Part shown: positions 12,293-24,400 of the stretch, one piece after another
Layout: each line of letters begins with the position of its first letter
How positions within the stretch are numbered: the first letter of the stretch is position 1
Made by a program: the position numbers and the translations under genes
The notes under the pieces: generated by a model
Database searches by the model: none
Told to the model about the DNA's origin: nothing
The model's input: only the letters and a program-made list of their open reading frames with translations
Assembly: GCA_030867875.1 (NCBI GenBank)
Contig: JAOWCC010000936.1
Location: forward strand, 80,757,032 to 80,821,031
DNA from: Actinernus sp. WN-2022
Taxonomy: Eukaryota > Cnidaria > Anthozoa > Actiniaria > Actinernidae
Length of the DNA stretch: 64,000 nt
Direction: 5' to 3'

Positions 12293-12345
12293 ATAGGAAA
12301 ATCACACTGCCTGATGCGGTAATTCCACGTTAAATTGCACGAGAA
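12293..12345. repeat. Single-arm copy of the 30531 palindrome
   Basis: This matches one arm of the 112-bp palindrome at 30531-30642, including GGAAAATCACA, GTAATTCCACGTTAAATTG and CACGAGAAAAC. The second arm is absent, so it is a broken or solo copy. Confidence 0.65.
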
Positions 12346-13463
12346 AACTATATATGAGATATTGCCCGAGTCGCTTCGATGAGTTACATGTATCATTCGA
12401 TGAAGTACCTATATACATTTATGTAGAAAGCCTGATGAACCAATGTATTTGCATTACATAATTATGGCAATAAAACAATAAAGATAAATGGCAATATTGC
12501 TGGCAGATTATATTGTTTATGTGTACAAGTCCTTGACCCATCTTTTAGTATATGGAGTGTTGCAATCTCTTATTCATTATAATTGTATCAATACTGTAGG
12601 TTTATTTTAATGAACCCAAAAGACAGGTTTGGAACATACTGTACGATTCTGATTAGGAAAGTGATGGAGAAGAAAATGGAGTGACCTCAACAATTTGTTT
12701 CTTAATTTGTCATCATTAAGTCTTAGATATTCAAGATTAACTGGCTGGCTAACAGAATTCAATAAATTATAGTTATACCCATGCACTAAAAAAATTATCA
12801 CAATTTCACAGATCACAACTACAATATTATTAAAAGTGGTCTAATCATTGAACTAAAAGTTAATTAAGGTAACTGCCATGGGAAGTAGCAGCTGATGTTT
12901 TGAGTGCAATATTATTATGTTGGATTCTTCGAAAGTAAAGGACTATGGACATTATCAGTTTATGTCAACATTGTACTGTACAATTTGTGGCAATTTTAGA
13001 AGCATGTGGAAAATGCTTGGGTTTAGAAGATTTCATTACATGTAATTGTACGTCTACTACAGGTAAAAAATAACAGAGCAAGTCAACTTATCAAACTGAA
13101 TTTTTAATATATAATTATTACAGTTTAGTAATAGTTTTGCTCTTGCACAGCTAATGTTTGTTTTGTACCTCAGTACATCCATACAAAAACTTAGTAGAAC
13201 TTTGAGGAATTCTACTAAAGAAATTTCTAAAGACTAAATTGCAGAACTTAAATATCAATACTGTAAATGTGCCCAGAATTTAAAACAGCATGACAATAAG
13301 AATAAAAATGTCCATTTTGATATCTAGAGTTGACAAATTATAGGAATGTCCAGTTTGGTAACTAGAGTTGAGAGTAGGAATGTCCAGTTTGATATCAGTT
13401 CTAGAGTTGATATTTCCTGTTTTCATTTCAGTGTTTGTAGTGTAGGTACCATGTACTTAACCT

Positions 13464-16400
13464 TTACTTGGCGGACTGGGGTGGTGTCAGAAGACCTCCT
13501 ACTTTGCTGGCTGCCCGAGATGGTGCAAAACCAAGCATTTTCTGGACATTCTGTATAAAAATAAACATAAAGAGGAATACAGTTAATCCAGACATCCCAT
13601 GCATCCCAGAGTGCATACAAAAACTGCAACAGCTAGTACTGACACAAACATTTTACACGTAGCTATCACTAAATGCCAACAGCGAAGATATTGATTGTGT
13701 TTTCACTAAAGATGTTTTAAGATATTTATAATTTGCAATTGAGTGAAACACACAGATGATGTCACAAAATCTAGACCCCCACCCCCACCCCCCTCACTGC
13801 CAGACTCGGACAAACAAACCATGTTTCGCATATCAACTTGCGTGAATTGACCAGCACTTCAGTTTGTCCTCTGACTATTATATTCTTAACAGAAATGATG
13901 GCTTTCCTGGATCATAATTATTATGAAAGAGAACCTGATGATTATACTGTCGAGCAGCTAATAAAAAAATGTAACATTGGCTAAAATATAGAGGATGAAA
14001 CAAAGTCACTGACAAACGTTGATCTTATCAAGTGAGTTCTGCTTCTTCGTTGGCAAATCATGAGACATGTGATTGTGTTATTTAATTAATACTCAAGCCC
14101 TAACTGAATCCAAAGCAATCCATAACTCTTTTTTTCCATAGAATATTGTTGTAACACTTCACCTAAATGTGGAAAAGTTACTCTGATGGTCGGGTTTTTC
14201 CTTAAGATGGCAAAAACAAAAGAGAAATGTAGCTGTGTGCCTTCACTGGAGAATGGGGATAATATGGAAATTCTTTGAAACTCATCAACATCTAGTCCCC
14301 TAAAATTTGACAATCTTGCTTATTTAAATTAACTTAATTTGTGTTCATAAAATAAATCAAAGCATAGTCATGTATGACAGCCTTCAATCACTTCAAAAAA
14401 TAATTTAGAGTCCATAAATTCAAGTGAACTACAGTTGAACTGAGTTCCTTCTTCAGATCCGCTATAAAGTTTACTGACAGGAAGTGGGGCTTTGGCAGTT
14501 TAAAGTAGTTCAAACTCCTGCTTGCATTTAATAAATTGACCACTTATCTCGTTGTTCTGAATCTTGGTCTCCCACATAATGCTGCTTAATATACAACCAC
14601 AATCAGCGTAATAATTTCCATTTTACCTGATTCCAGATTGTCTGGGATGCACACTATTTTGTGTTTGTTCAGCAATCAGCAAGATTTCTTACATGTAAAG
14701 CACTTTGGCAAACAGCAATGTTGTGTATATTTAGTGGTTCCTTTCATTGAAATTTCCAAGAGATTTTACTAAAGTCAAAAGAACTTGGTTTCTGTTGCTT
14801 TACATTTTGTATGGCAAGAAACAATGCAAACATAATCTGTTGTCAGTCCATAAACACTTTAGTCATGCTTGAATGGGTTGACCAATCAGAAGAAAATGAT
14901 TCAACGCTACTTAGTATGCAAGATGCAAAGCATGTGATGACTTGTGACAAACAACATTCCAATGCATGTGCAAATCATCGATTGTTATATTACATCACCG
15001 GACACATCGAATTTGAGATGTATCAAGATTTGTTCTGCCTGTCACCACAATATACACACATCGGCACTATAATTCTGCCACCTCTCTTCTTTGCTCAGTG
15101 AAATCTTGCATACTAATTCACTCGGTTGCTCGTTGGCAATAGAGATGGCTGTTTCTGCAGGCTATGAGTTGCATTGCCTTCTCAAGTACATGTTGCAAAG
15201 TGCATTATTTGTTGCAGCTCTAAATTAAAAATATATTAGAATAAAATTGGATTCTTTACAAACATCCAGTTATTACCTGTCGCACTGACATGGTGCAGAG
15301 GATATACAGGAATATAAAAGAGCAGTCGGTGAAGTCGTCACCCATAAGGTTACGATGTGATAAGCCCTGAATCCATGAATGAGGTTCAAACGGCAGTTTG
15401 GCAACTACCCTGCCATCAAAGCTGTGAAAAAGGTTAGATTTGTGAAATAATCAATATTTGTAAATATGGCTAGAAACTGAACCACATCATCATTGCACAA
15501 CTACATGTTCAGTGCATGGATTGCATAAAACAGATGCTGATTGGCTAAGGGAAACCTCTGCTGCACAAAACTAAAAGGGAAATGCTTGTACAGTATTAAA
15601 CAACCCATATATAGGGAGTCCCCCCCCCCTCCCCCCAAAGGGTGTGTCCAACTTACTGTTTACGACCTATTTATATTTTGCTTTTGAATTACAATATATC
15701 TAATATATCTATACTGCTTTCAGGGCTCGAAATTGCGCAACATTTTTTCGTTTTACGCCTAACGTTTTCCACTTAGGCGTAAAATTTTGGAGAATTATGC
15801 GTAAAAATTTTAAGCTGGGCGTAAAATTACACCTTTTTTCCCTTAATTTCAAGCCCTGGCTTTACTTACATGGAATTAAACATGCCTATGAGGGCAGTGA
15901 ATGTGAATCCAATAGCAAAGATGGACTTCATCTTAACCTACAAAAGACAACATACAATGTAGTTTAGCATTATACAGTTGTACATACATGTGTTATTCAA
16001 TAAAACTTTTACACACATATTTTACCAGTCTGATCATTGTTTGAATTTTCATTAAAACAATGGCCACAAGTTTGTGTAATGCATAACATGTATTTTTTTA
16101 TTCAATTGGCCCCAGTCTTATATAAATAGCTCTACATGTATAATCCATCAAATATTTTCTCCCACATGATTAGTGGCATTGAGTCGTGTGACCCAATAAC
16201 TGCACTACCTCCGTGTGTGCATAGTATAGTATGAAAGGGCTCTCATAAAATTAAAGATTTGCTCTCATAAAATTAGTTGATATTTACAAGTTATTGTTTG
16301 CTTCTTGGAACTTGTAATATCAACTGACATAATATTGGTGAATATTTCATTGCCACAGGTATACATGTAGGTTACTGTTTATATAATTAATAATCCTTAT

Positions 16401-19400
16401 CAAATTTTAGGTGATAAGATCCATAGTATTTCAGGACTTACAACAGCTAGCAGACCTATAATGAATTTGCTACATGTATCTACCAGACAAGTATGACTTT
16501 TCCCAGTTGATAAATCTTGCTAGTGTATGAATGAGGATATAATGTGAACAATGAAATGTTATGAACTGCTAATATATATGGACACTCGCCATACAGTAGA
16601 TATAAATCCCTGTTATGGTTCTTGAGTTTAATGAATGACACAAACTGGAAATACACTCACCATAGATAAATCCCTGTTATGGCTCTTGAGTTTCTCTTCA
16701 ACGCGCTCTAAAGATGTAAGAGAAAAAATTAGTAAAATGGATCAAGCCCAATTAAAGTGCACTGTCAGTGGTTTCAATAGGCACTGCCGATTTTCTCCTT
16801 TCACCACATACATGTACACATGTACTTTTGCAATTTGAACCTCCTAGCAGCTCAAGTACCTTTGGCATTCCATCAGCCACCTACCTTTTCTTTAGTGCCT
16901 CCTGTCTCTAGACCTGCTAACAGAGCTTCCTTTTCCTCCCTTTCTTTTGAAATTGCTTTGCAAACTGACATTTTGCCATACTTGGATGGGTTGACCAATG
17001 AGAAGTGATCCCATGGTAATTATTAGTATGCAAACTAATGATTGACTTTGTCAGGTGTACTTAAGTGTATTTAAACCAGCAAAAATCTTTTACACAAGCA
17101 TGCGTACTGTATATATTTTTTATTAATTATTTTATTCATCCATGGTCATGGACAGCAGTTTGATCAAAATAATGATGTTGTGACTGGGCATAGAGGTTTC
17201 TAGCATTGCTGCTTTTTGTATTCCAGTGGTTGAGATTTCTTTGCTTCTCTATTCGTTAGTGGTAGTTAGTTTAATTTTCGTTCTGCATTTTGGCATCGTA
17301 AGTCCAGTTTTATGTCTGACCACTACAGACTACATGTACATAGCGTGTGGCAAGCATTGTGTATTCGGATATGCGAACCCTATTACAGTTTCCCGCAAAT
17401 CTCTGAACCCTTTGTCGAGACCACCAGTGGTTATTGCATCTCATTGGATGGCAGTATTGCAGTATTGACAGGTGGACTAAGAGACAGAACTAAAACAGAA
17501 ATATCTCGGCTAAGAAGTTCTTGCGTATTCTCTATCTTTGAAGGAATTATGGTGCTCGGGGTTTCAACAGAATTCACTGAAATTTGGGAGAGAGCCTCAT
17601 CACATACATTGTACATGTATTGAAGGAAAAAACTGGAATTAATAGAGCCATAAAACAGTGACTGCCTAAGTTCGAGACAGCAAGAATCTACTGCATGTGA
17701 CTTTTCTTGTTGAGAGTTTCCTACCCATTTTCTTTTTCTGTCCTCCTTGTCTGGGTGCATCTGTTAAATTTTCTTTCCTCCTCTCTACTGGTATGTGTAA
17801 GGGAAGAAAACACAACAAATGAAGCAAGAACACAGACTTTTCATGTTTTTTTAACAACCTAAATTTCATTAAATTTCAAATAAATTTTATTACAGTTTTG
17901 TTTACCATCGTCCTCTGGCGTGTGATGGTGGGTTGGTCAGACTGTAAAAAAATGTTAGGGGTCTGGAACCAAGTTGTGAAAAATATTGTAAAATATTCCT
18001 CAACTACTCTTTCCTCAACTTCATGTAGTTATGGATTGATAATTTGCATGTGAAAGGCAAGAAACTAAAATGTAGAGAGCTTGGAAAAGAGGGGTAGTTG
18101 GATCTGTCTTGAACCTTTCCTCTTCCAAAATAAAGGTCAGTTGGGTGATGATAAACAAAACATTTTATTGGGATTGCCTAATTAATATACTTATAATCAG
18201 ATATTTTTACTTACACTTTTTACTATCTCTTTCTACTTCTGCCTTGAGCTTTTTGTATTTATCTGTCCTGTATACCAACACATAAGTGATACCTATATAG
18301 GAACATAAAATAGGTCAGAGTTAGAATTGCTCATTTGTATGGGAAGTAGAATGGAAGCGATCACTGGAATTGCTCTTTCATGATCAGTCCAAGATCGATC
18401 ACCCATAGATTATATATAGCCCAAAACAAAATTTTGTCAAATTCCCAGTACTTCGTGAATCATATAAAACCAGGAATTAAACCACTCCCAGTGCACAGCC
18501 AACTTGAAAGGGTGTGGTGGATTTGCAAACTTTACGGTGCGATTACAAACCTACATGAATATGAGACCAAATCCAAAAATTGTTTGCCCCTTTGAATGTA
18601 CTCAATTCACAGATTTCAAATTAATACCAACCTCATAGGGATTATGTACACTTTAATCTCAGAGCTAAAGATGAAACCTCCAGAGTGTGGTGATATGATG
18701 ACAATTAATGAACAAGGTTCTTCATGGGTTATGCTGTAATGTTTAGTACAGCTAAAAACAGCTACACTAAACAGTAAAGAACCAGTGTGCTAGCTGGTAC
18801 ATGTATATGAATAGCCCTATTTCAGATTAAATAATTATATGGTAAAATGATAGCTCCCTTCCAGGTTCTGGAAAATTGATACCCTGTTCCAGACCAAAAT
18901 ATGTAGGTGACATATAAACCAAAGTAGATTGTGTGATGGCCCGTGATGGCCCGTGATGGCCCATGCAGGTATAGCATACACTGATCGAATCACTTGTGTG
19001 ATGGCCCATGCAGGTATAGCATACACTGATCAAATCACTTGTGTGATGGCCCATGCAGGTATAGCATACACTGATCAAATCACTTGTGTGATGGCCCATG
19101 CAGGTATAGCATACACTGATCAAATCACTTGTGTGATGGCCCATGCAGGTATAGCATACACTGATCAAATCACTTGTGTGATGGCCCATGCAGGTATAGT
19201 ATACACTGATCAAATCACTTGTGTGATGGCCCATGCAGGTATAGCATACACTGATCAAATCACTTGTGTGATGGCCCATGCAGGTATAGTATACACTGAT
19301 CAAATCACTTGTGTGATGGCCCATGCAGGTATAGCATACACTGATCAAATCACTTGTGTGATGGCCCATGCAGGTATAGCATACACTGATCAAATCACTT

Positions 19401-21171
19401 GTGTGATGGCCCATGCAGGTATAGTATACACTGATCAAATCACTTGTGTGATGGCCCATGCAGGTATAGCATACACTGATCAAATCACTTGTGTGATGGC
19501 CCATGCAGGTATAGTATACACTGATCAAATCACTTGTGTGATGGCCCATGCAGGTATAGCATACACTGATCAAATCACTTGTGTGATGGCCCATGCAGGT
19601 ATAGCATACACTGATCAAATCACTTGTGTGATGGCCCATGCAGGTATAGTATACACTGATCAAATCACTTGTGTGATGGCCCATGCAGGTATAGCATACA
19701 CTGATCAAATCACTTGTGTGATGGCCCATGCAGGTATAGCATACACTGATCAAATCACTTGTGTGATGGCCCATGCAGGTATAGCATACACTGATCAAAT
19801 CACTTGTGTGATGGCCCATGCAGGTATAGCATACACTGATCAAATCACTTGTGTGATGGCCCATGCAGGTATAGTATACACTGATCAAATCACTTGTGTG
19901 ATGGCCCATGCAGGTATAGCATACACTGATCAAATCACTTGTGTGATGGCCCATGCAGGTATAGTATACACTGATCAAATCACTTGTGTGATGGCCCATG
20001 CAGGTATAGTATACACTGATCAAATCACTTGTGTGATGGCCCATGCAGGTATAGCATACACTGATCAAATCACTTGTGTGATGGCCCATGCAGGTATAGC
20101 ATACACTGATCAAATCACTTGTGTGATGGCCCATGCAGGTATAGCATACACTGATCAAATCACTTGTGTGATGGCCCATGCAGGTATAGTATACACTGAT
20201 CAAATCACTTGTGTGATGGCCCATGCAGGTATAGTATACACTGATCAAATCACTTGTGTGATGGCCCATGCAGGTATAGTATACACTGATCAAATCACTT
20301 TTCCCCTGCAACTCTCCATGCTGGCCCTGCCTGTTTGACTATTTTTAGTTTGTTTTTGCAAAAATCAAATTTAGAATAGTTTATAATCATGGTATGACAT
20401 CTTATTTATCACGATTTGGATTTTTGACCATGTCGGCATGTGATTACCAACCATGGTAAATAAGAAGGAAGTTGCTGCATGGAAAAGGCTCGAATTGTGG
20501 CAGAGGTTCCTCTCGTAATAATAGAGAGCTTAATTATCAGCAGACATTTGTGAGTCACGGACAGCAACTGGAAGTCAAATTTTCCTTTTTTGGTGTGTTT
20601 TGTCATTGGAACGTCCGTAACATCAACTCTTCCCGTCCTTATTGATCAACCAGAAATGTGATATGTTGTCAAAACGTCTACTGGCTCTATCAATTCGGAA
20701 CCTGCCCACCCCTAGGCCTCCCTGCCATTTGTAGGGCATTTGACATTTTTGAATCAGAGCAAATTGCAAATGCACCATCAGCTAAGCTATGCAAATGCCC
20801 CACTGTGGGGCTTTGGAACAAGTATAAATCTCTTATAAACTTGATGTAAAACTTGCTATTTTGACTCCCCACCTCCCAACTTTTCTTTGCCCTCCGCCTC
20901 CGGGACAGAAACTCATTCAATATGCCCCACGTATGACTGGGGGAATGGGCAAATCGAACTTAGTTCCGGTAAATATTCAAGTTAATTTTAAAAGACCACA
21001 GAGAAAGAAATTATGACTAACAACAGTCGCAAATTACATGTCTGATTCATGAGCACTCAGTCTCAGATGATCAACTGGATCAAATGGCCATAAACACGAA
21101 TTTAACCTACCTTCTGATAGTGAAGCCGTAGCCAGTGAAATAAAAAGGATTAATAGTGTATCTGCGATCAT
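13464..21171 (-). CDS. TMCO1: TMCO1, ER calcium load-activated channel protein, seven coding exons
   Basis: Exons on the minus strand: 21171-21111, 18292-18215, 17787-17725, 16707-16661, 15937-15870, 15421-15277, 13550-13464. All junctions are GT-AG and phases join, giving 549 nt and 182 aa (human about 188). The N-terminus MIADTLLILFISLATASLSE is the first transmembrane segment. A charged coiled-coil follows (KLKAEVERDSKKLERRKEN to EEKLKSHNRDLSM). Next come the hydrophobic segment KSIFAIGFTFTALIGMFNSI, the conserved FDGRVVAKLPFEP block, and SFIFLYILCTMSVRQ. The C-terminus is NVQKMLGFAPSRAASK. TMCO1 sits in the ER membrane, belongs to the Oxa1/GET1-EMC3 insertase superfamily, and has been described as a calcium leak channel and translocon component (family knowledge). 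It is head-to-head with MCMBP. Intron 1 holds the 45-bp minisatellite. Confidence 0.97.
13551..15276 (-). other. TMCO1 intron 6, nothing recognised
   Basis: AT-rich intron with short unsupported open frames. A C-rich homopolymer run is near 13780. No element with matching ends was found. Confidence 0.4.
15721..15858. mobile_element. hAT-like MITE beside TMCO1 exon 5 donor
   Basis: The element begins CAGGGCTCGAAATT and ends with the inverse, AATTTCAAGCCCTG, a terminus common to hAT-type MITEs. The interior is made of inverted TTTTACGC-like motifs. GCTTT occurs on both sides, a partial target duplication. The right end is only 11 bp from exon 5 (15870), so it sits just past the splice donor on the minus strand. 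Confidence 0.7.
16575..16693. repeat. Partial duplication of TMCO1 exon 4 edge
   Basis: ATAAATCCCTGTTATGG plus TCTTGAGTTT occurs at 16602-16629 and again at 16666-16693, offset 64 bp. The right copy is the real exon 4 end; the left lacks a good donor and has changed at flanking bases, so it is probably an inactive exon fragment in the intron. Confidence 0.75.
18933..20300. repeat. 45-bp minisatellite, about 30 units, in TMCO1 intron 1
   Basis: Units of 45 bp, each with GATGGCCCATGCAGGTATAG and ACACTGATCAAATCACTTG, run almost without change. The only recurrent difference is C or T in ATAG(C/T)ATAC: 19 C-type and 11 T-type units. The first unit also has a CGA variant, and the left edge begins with three short GTGATGGCCC steps. 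Because 45 is a multiple of three and no frame has a stop, long open frames exist on both strands. These are best read as by-products of the array and not as genes. Confidence 0.97.
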
Positions 21172-21420
21172 GATTGCTTTCTGAAGACGCTGAAGATGAA
21201 AATCAGAACAAAAGAAACCCACAGCAAATCAACTCGCGAATCTGCATTACACCAGACAGCTGTCGTCGCAATAGGTCATGCGTACTGGACAGTTTTGAAA
21301 TTTTCCCGCGAAATCAGACCACATGATTCATTTGCACATACTTTGTACCACTCTATTAATTCTTTGATTTCTTTGAGTTTTCTCGTCAAATCACATCCGC
21401 AGGATACTTCTCTGTACAGA
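21172..21420. promoter_or_regulatory. Bidirectional TMCO1/MCMBP promoter region
   Basis: The TMCO1 start codon (21171, minus) and MCMBP start codon (21421, plus) are 249 bp apart and point away from each other. Both promoters and 5' UTRs must fit here unless upstream non-coding exons exist. No TATA box stands out. An E2F-type site is at 21302-21313. Confidence 0.75.
21302..21313 (+). promoter_or_regulatory. E2F-type site TTTCCCGCGAAA
   Basis: TTTCCCGC matches the E2F consensus TTTSSCGC exactly and the right half extends it to a near-palindrome. It lies about 110 bp before the MCMBP start codon. MCMBP is a replication factor, so S-phase control by E2F/DP is plausible (inference). Confidence 0.5.
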
Positions 21421-24400
21421 ATGCCGTGTATAGAAGATTGGGTTAGCAGTCCTTTGAGTGTCATTGACGGAATTTGCAAAGAATCTACAGACTCAGCTGC
21501 TAAAAGCGTTCGAGAGTTCTTCGCCCGTCGTGTCCAAGATGGCGGTCATCGAATCCCATCAATAAACGACACTCCACTTCACTACTTGAAGCCAAACAGT
21601 CTTGTAAAGTTCAGATGCATGGTCCAAGATATGTTTGGCCCGGAGTACTATCTCTCTGTGTATGAGACTGTATCGAAAGACTCCGGGGAGAAGTCCCTCA
21701 CAAGTGGAATGTACCGGGATATGGCCGACTGTCCCGAGGGCTTCCAAGTCAATTTTGATTCGCCGAGCAATGTCACTCAAGAAAAGCAGACGTTCTACTG
21801 TGTGCCTATCCCAGGCGAGACCGAGTGGGCCAAAAAGGCTTTCGCGCGAAAGTCACCCCAGCAAGATATGGCACCTCCTCAGCTGAGCACCAATACTAAA
21901 AGGACTCTGGAACAAGATGATCAATGTATGGATGACGATGGTAACAGAGGTCAGTCTCGTAAAACAGATAGACATAGAATAACATCTTGGGAGTTGATTA
22001 AAAAAAACTGCAGAATACCCCACAACTTCATTGGACAATTTGTAGTTATTCAAATGGCTGGGCACATTTATTTTTGGAGAATGGTGGATGCAAAGAAAAA
22101 AGTAGCAGGGTATTGTGCAGTTTAGCTCTAAAGTAGTATTTAGGAACCGGTCATTAATTAGAGGGGGAGGCCTGGTGCAAAATGGGGTTCCTCAATTTTC
22201 ATGCAGAGGGGAAAATGGGGGAGGGGTGATTAAAGATTGGGCAGAGGTTCCTCGACCTCTTTCTTGCATTGGGATGGAGAGGAAAAGGAACCTGCCAGCA
22301 CATGCAATTTTATGGTCTATACATGTGTGTATGACAAACTTGTTTTCTTCCTGTTACATCATCATTAGCCTGCATCACATCCTAACTGAACCCTGGTTAA
22401 GTGTGTCTGCGTAACAGCAACGAAAATATTGTTCCGACTGCCTGCGTGGTTGCAGGATTATTTATAATTGATTCTGATTGGCTTTTACTAATGCTCATTT
22501 TTACACGTCTTCTGGTTGGCCATTCAACTGTCAACTACCTCTTGTGGCTAATTTACATTTCAATACATGGCGGCTTTACGAATGATATCTGTTACAAATG
22601 ATTTGTTTGCAAGAACCGGAGCAGTTCACCAGAGTTGAGTTAGGATGTGATGCAGACTAGATCTTTCCAAGCTGCATGGGAGATTTGTGTGTTTCTCAAA
22701 CAAGCATTTTGCCATGATGGATTCTAATAAGTCTTTGGATTGGAAAGTTGCCTCTCAAGTACAAAACCATGGGCAGTCTACCATGTGACATTACTTCAAA
22801 CCTAATCCGAATTTAAATCAACTTAACCATCTGCAAAAATAAAGCACAGGTAAACGACGAGAGCTCGTCAAGGACTAGAGTTTCCAAGTAAACAGCTGGC
22901 TTGCATACAAATCAAGAGTTTCAACTGAGCGGCCTTTGATATGAACTGCAAATTAGCTGCAAGTCACACAAGGTTGGTGACAGCTGAATGGCCAACCAGA
23001 AGACGTAAGCATGAGCATTATTAACCCTTTCAGCCCTGTGTCTTTGGAAGTGATTTTTAGCTATTTCTAGACCAAACAGAACCCTCCCCCCCTAAGTAAA
23101 CCATAGTCATTGTTACCATGGAATTTTCAACTTACCTATAATACTGGGGGCTCAAAGTTTTTAGACTGCCATTTTGAAAGCAGTTGTGGATTACTTGATG
23201 GAGCTGGCAGGAAGTTTGTTTGGAGGAATACAGATAATTTCAGGCTTTTTAATTAAAAGCCTTTTTCACCATTTATAGAGTGCTGGAGGACATCATTAAG
23301 TCTGATGAGAGCTTCAATCAGCACTTTCTCAAAGAACCGAGTTTGTGCCAGTTTATTGTGACAGAGAAAGAGCCTCATTTCCCACTCGTGAATGGGCCAG
23401 GACGTATTCTGTCACTTTAGCGTGGGCTTTATAAATGGGGGTCTGGAGCCACCTATCATAGCTTTTTTGGAATATTGGACAATATTTACTTGCCATTTAT
23501 TCCAATATGAAGGTATTAGGTCGAAATGGCTTCGGACTTAGTACATGTATATATTTTGAAGAATGAAATGCTATGCCGCCGGTGGATTGGATTTCCCGGC
23601 ATGCTTTGCGGTCAGAGTGGTTGAATTTAGCTTGCTCTGAAGTGCTTATGGAATAGTGGCTTGGTGCTGGGCAAGTTTCAGTGTTCAGGGACAGAAAGTG
23701 AGGTTAGTGGAAACTTGAAAGCCTATATTTGATGTGAAACATCATTTTTGTAAGAAAATTTAGAATCTAAGGAGAACTATTTTTTTCTGTCAGTGTGATT
23801 TTAGTCTTTTTTTCTGAAATGAAATAATGTAAACTGTAGTTAACTTCTGCAAAGAAAGGAGGATTTAGATGAAATGATTCAATTTTAATATGCCTAAATG
23901 CAGTTCCGTAGGATCATTTGTCTATACATTGTTGTGTCAATCTCAGGGCCTTGCTCCTTCAACTTAGCCAGACTGAAATCCTCAAAGCAAGTAACCAGTA
24001 AAACACAACAAATGTTGTTTGGGGCTGAAAGGTTAAAAGCCAATTGGAATCGATTATAAATAATCTTGCAACCATGCAGGGGGTCGGAACAAGCTTTTGG
24101 TTGCTGTTACGCAGACAGACTTAAATGGGGTCCAGTTAGGATGCGATGCAGGCTAGTCATTATGTGCATGACATCAAACATGTTTTTCAAACAATTTTGC
24201 AAAAAACAAACGTCATGCTTGCATCATCAACAGAAAACATGCTCAACATGCTCAACAGAAAACTTAGCAGGGGACAGCAGAAGTTCACCTTCCCTTGCAT
24301 AGTATACAAGTAAAGTAAACTTGTTTAACGTTGGTAACTCGCAACAGTCTCGTAAGAGTCTGATAAACTTGAGGCTGACGATGCACTCACAGATTACCCC

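Larger units (their letters stand above)
11100..13463. other. Convergent intergenic region between NCS1 and TMCO1
   Basis: AT-rich stretch with both 3' UTRs presumably inside it. Apart from the small inverted repeat at 11711-11806 and the half-palindrome copy at 12293-12345, I see no gene or element. Confidence 0.4.

Noticed and set aside
18933..20300. CRISPR array
   Set aside because: Units are identical head to tail without unique spacers, and the genome is animal. The same applies to the 44-, 53- and 59-bp arrays.
18827..20338. Open frames of 494 and 461 codons on opposite strands
   Set aside because: They are produced by a 45-bp tandem repeat whose length is a multiple of three. They lie inside a TMCO1 intron and have no non-repetitive domain.
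21196..21420. Upstream extension of the MCMBP frame
   Set aside because: The family N-terminus starts at 21421 (MPCIEDW). The upstream codons lack similarity and overlap the divergent promoter.
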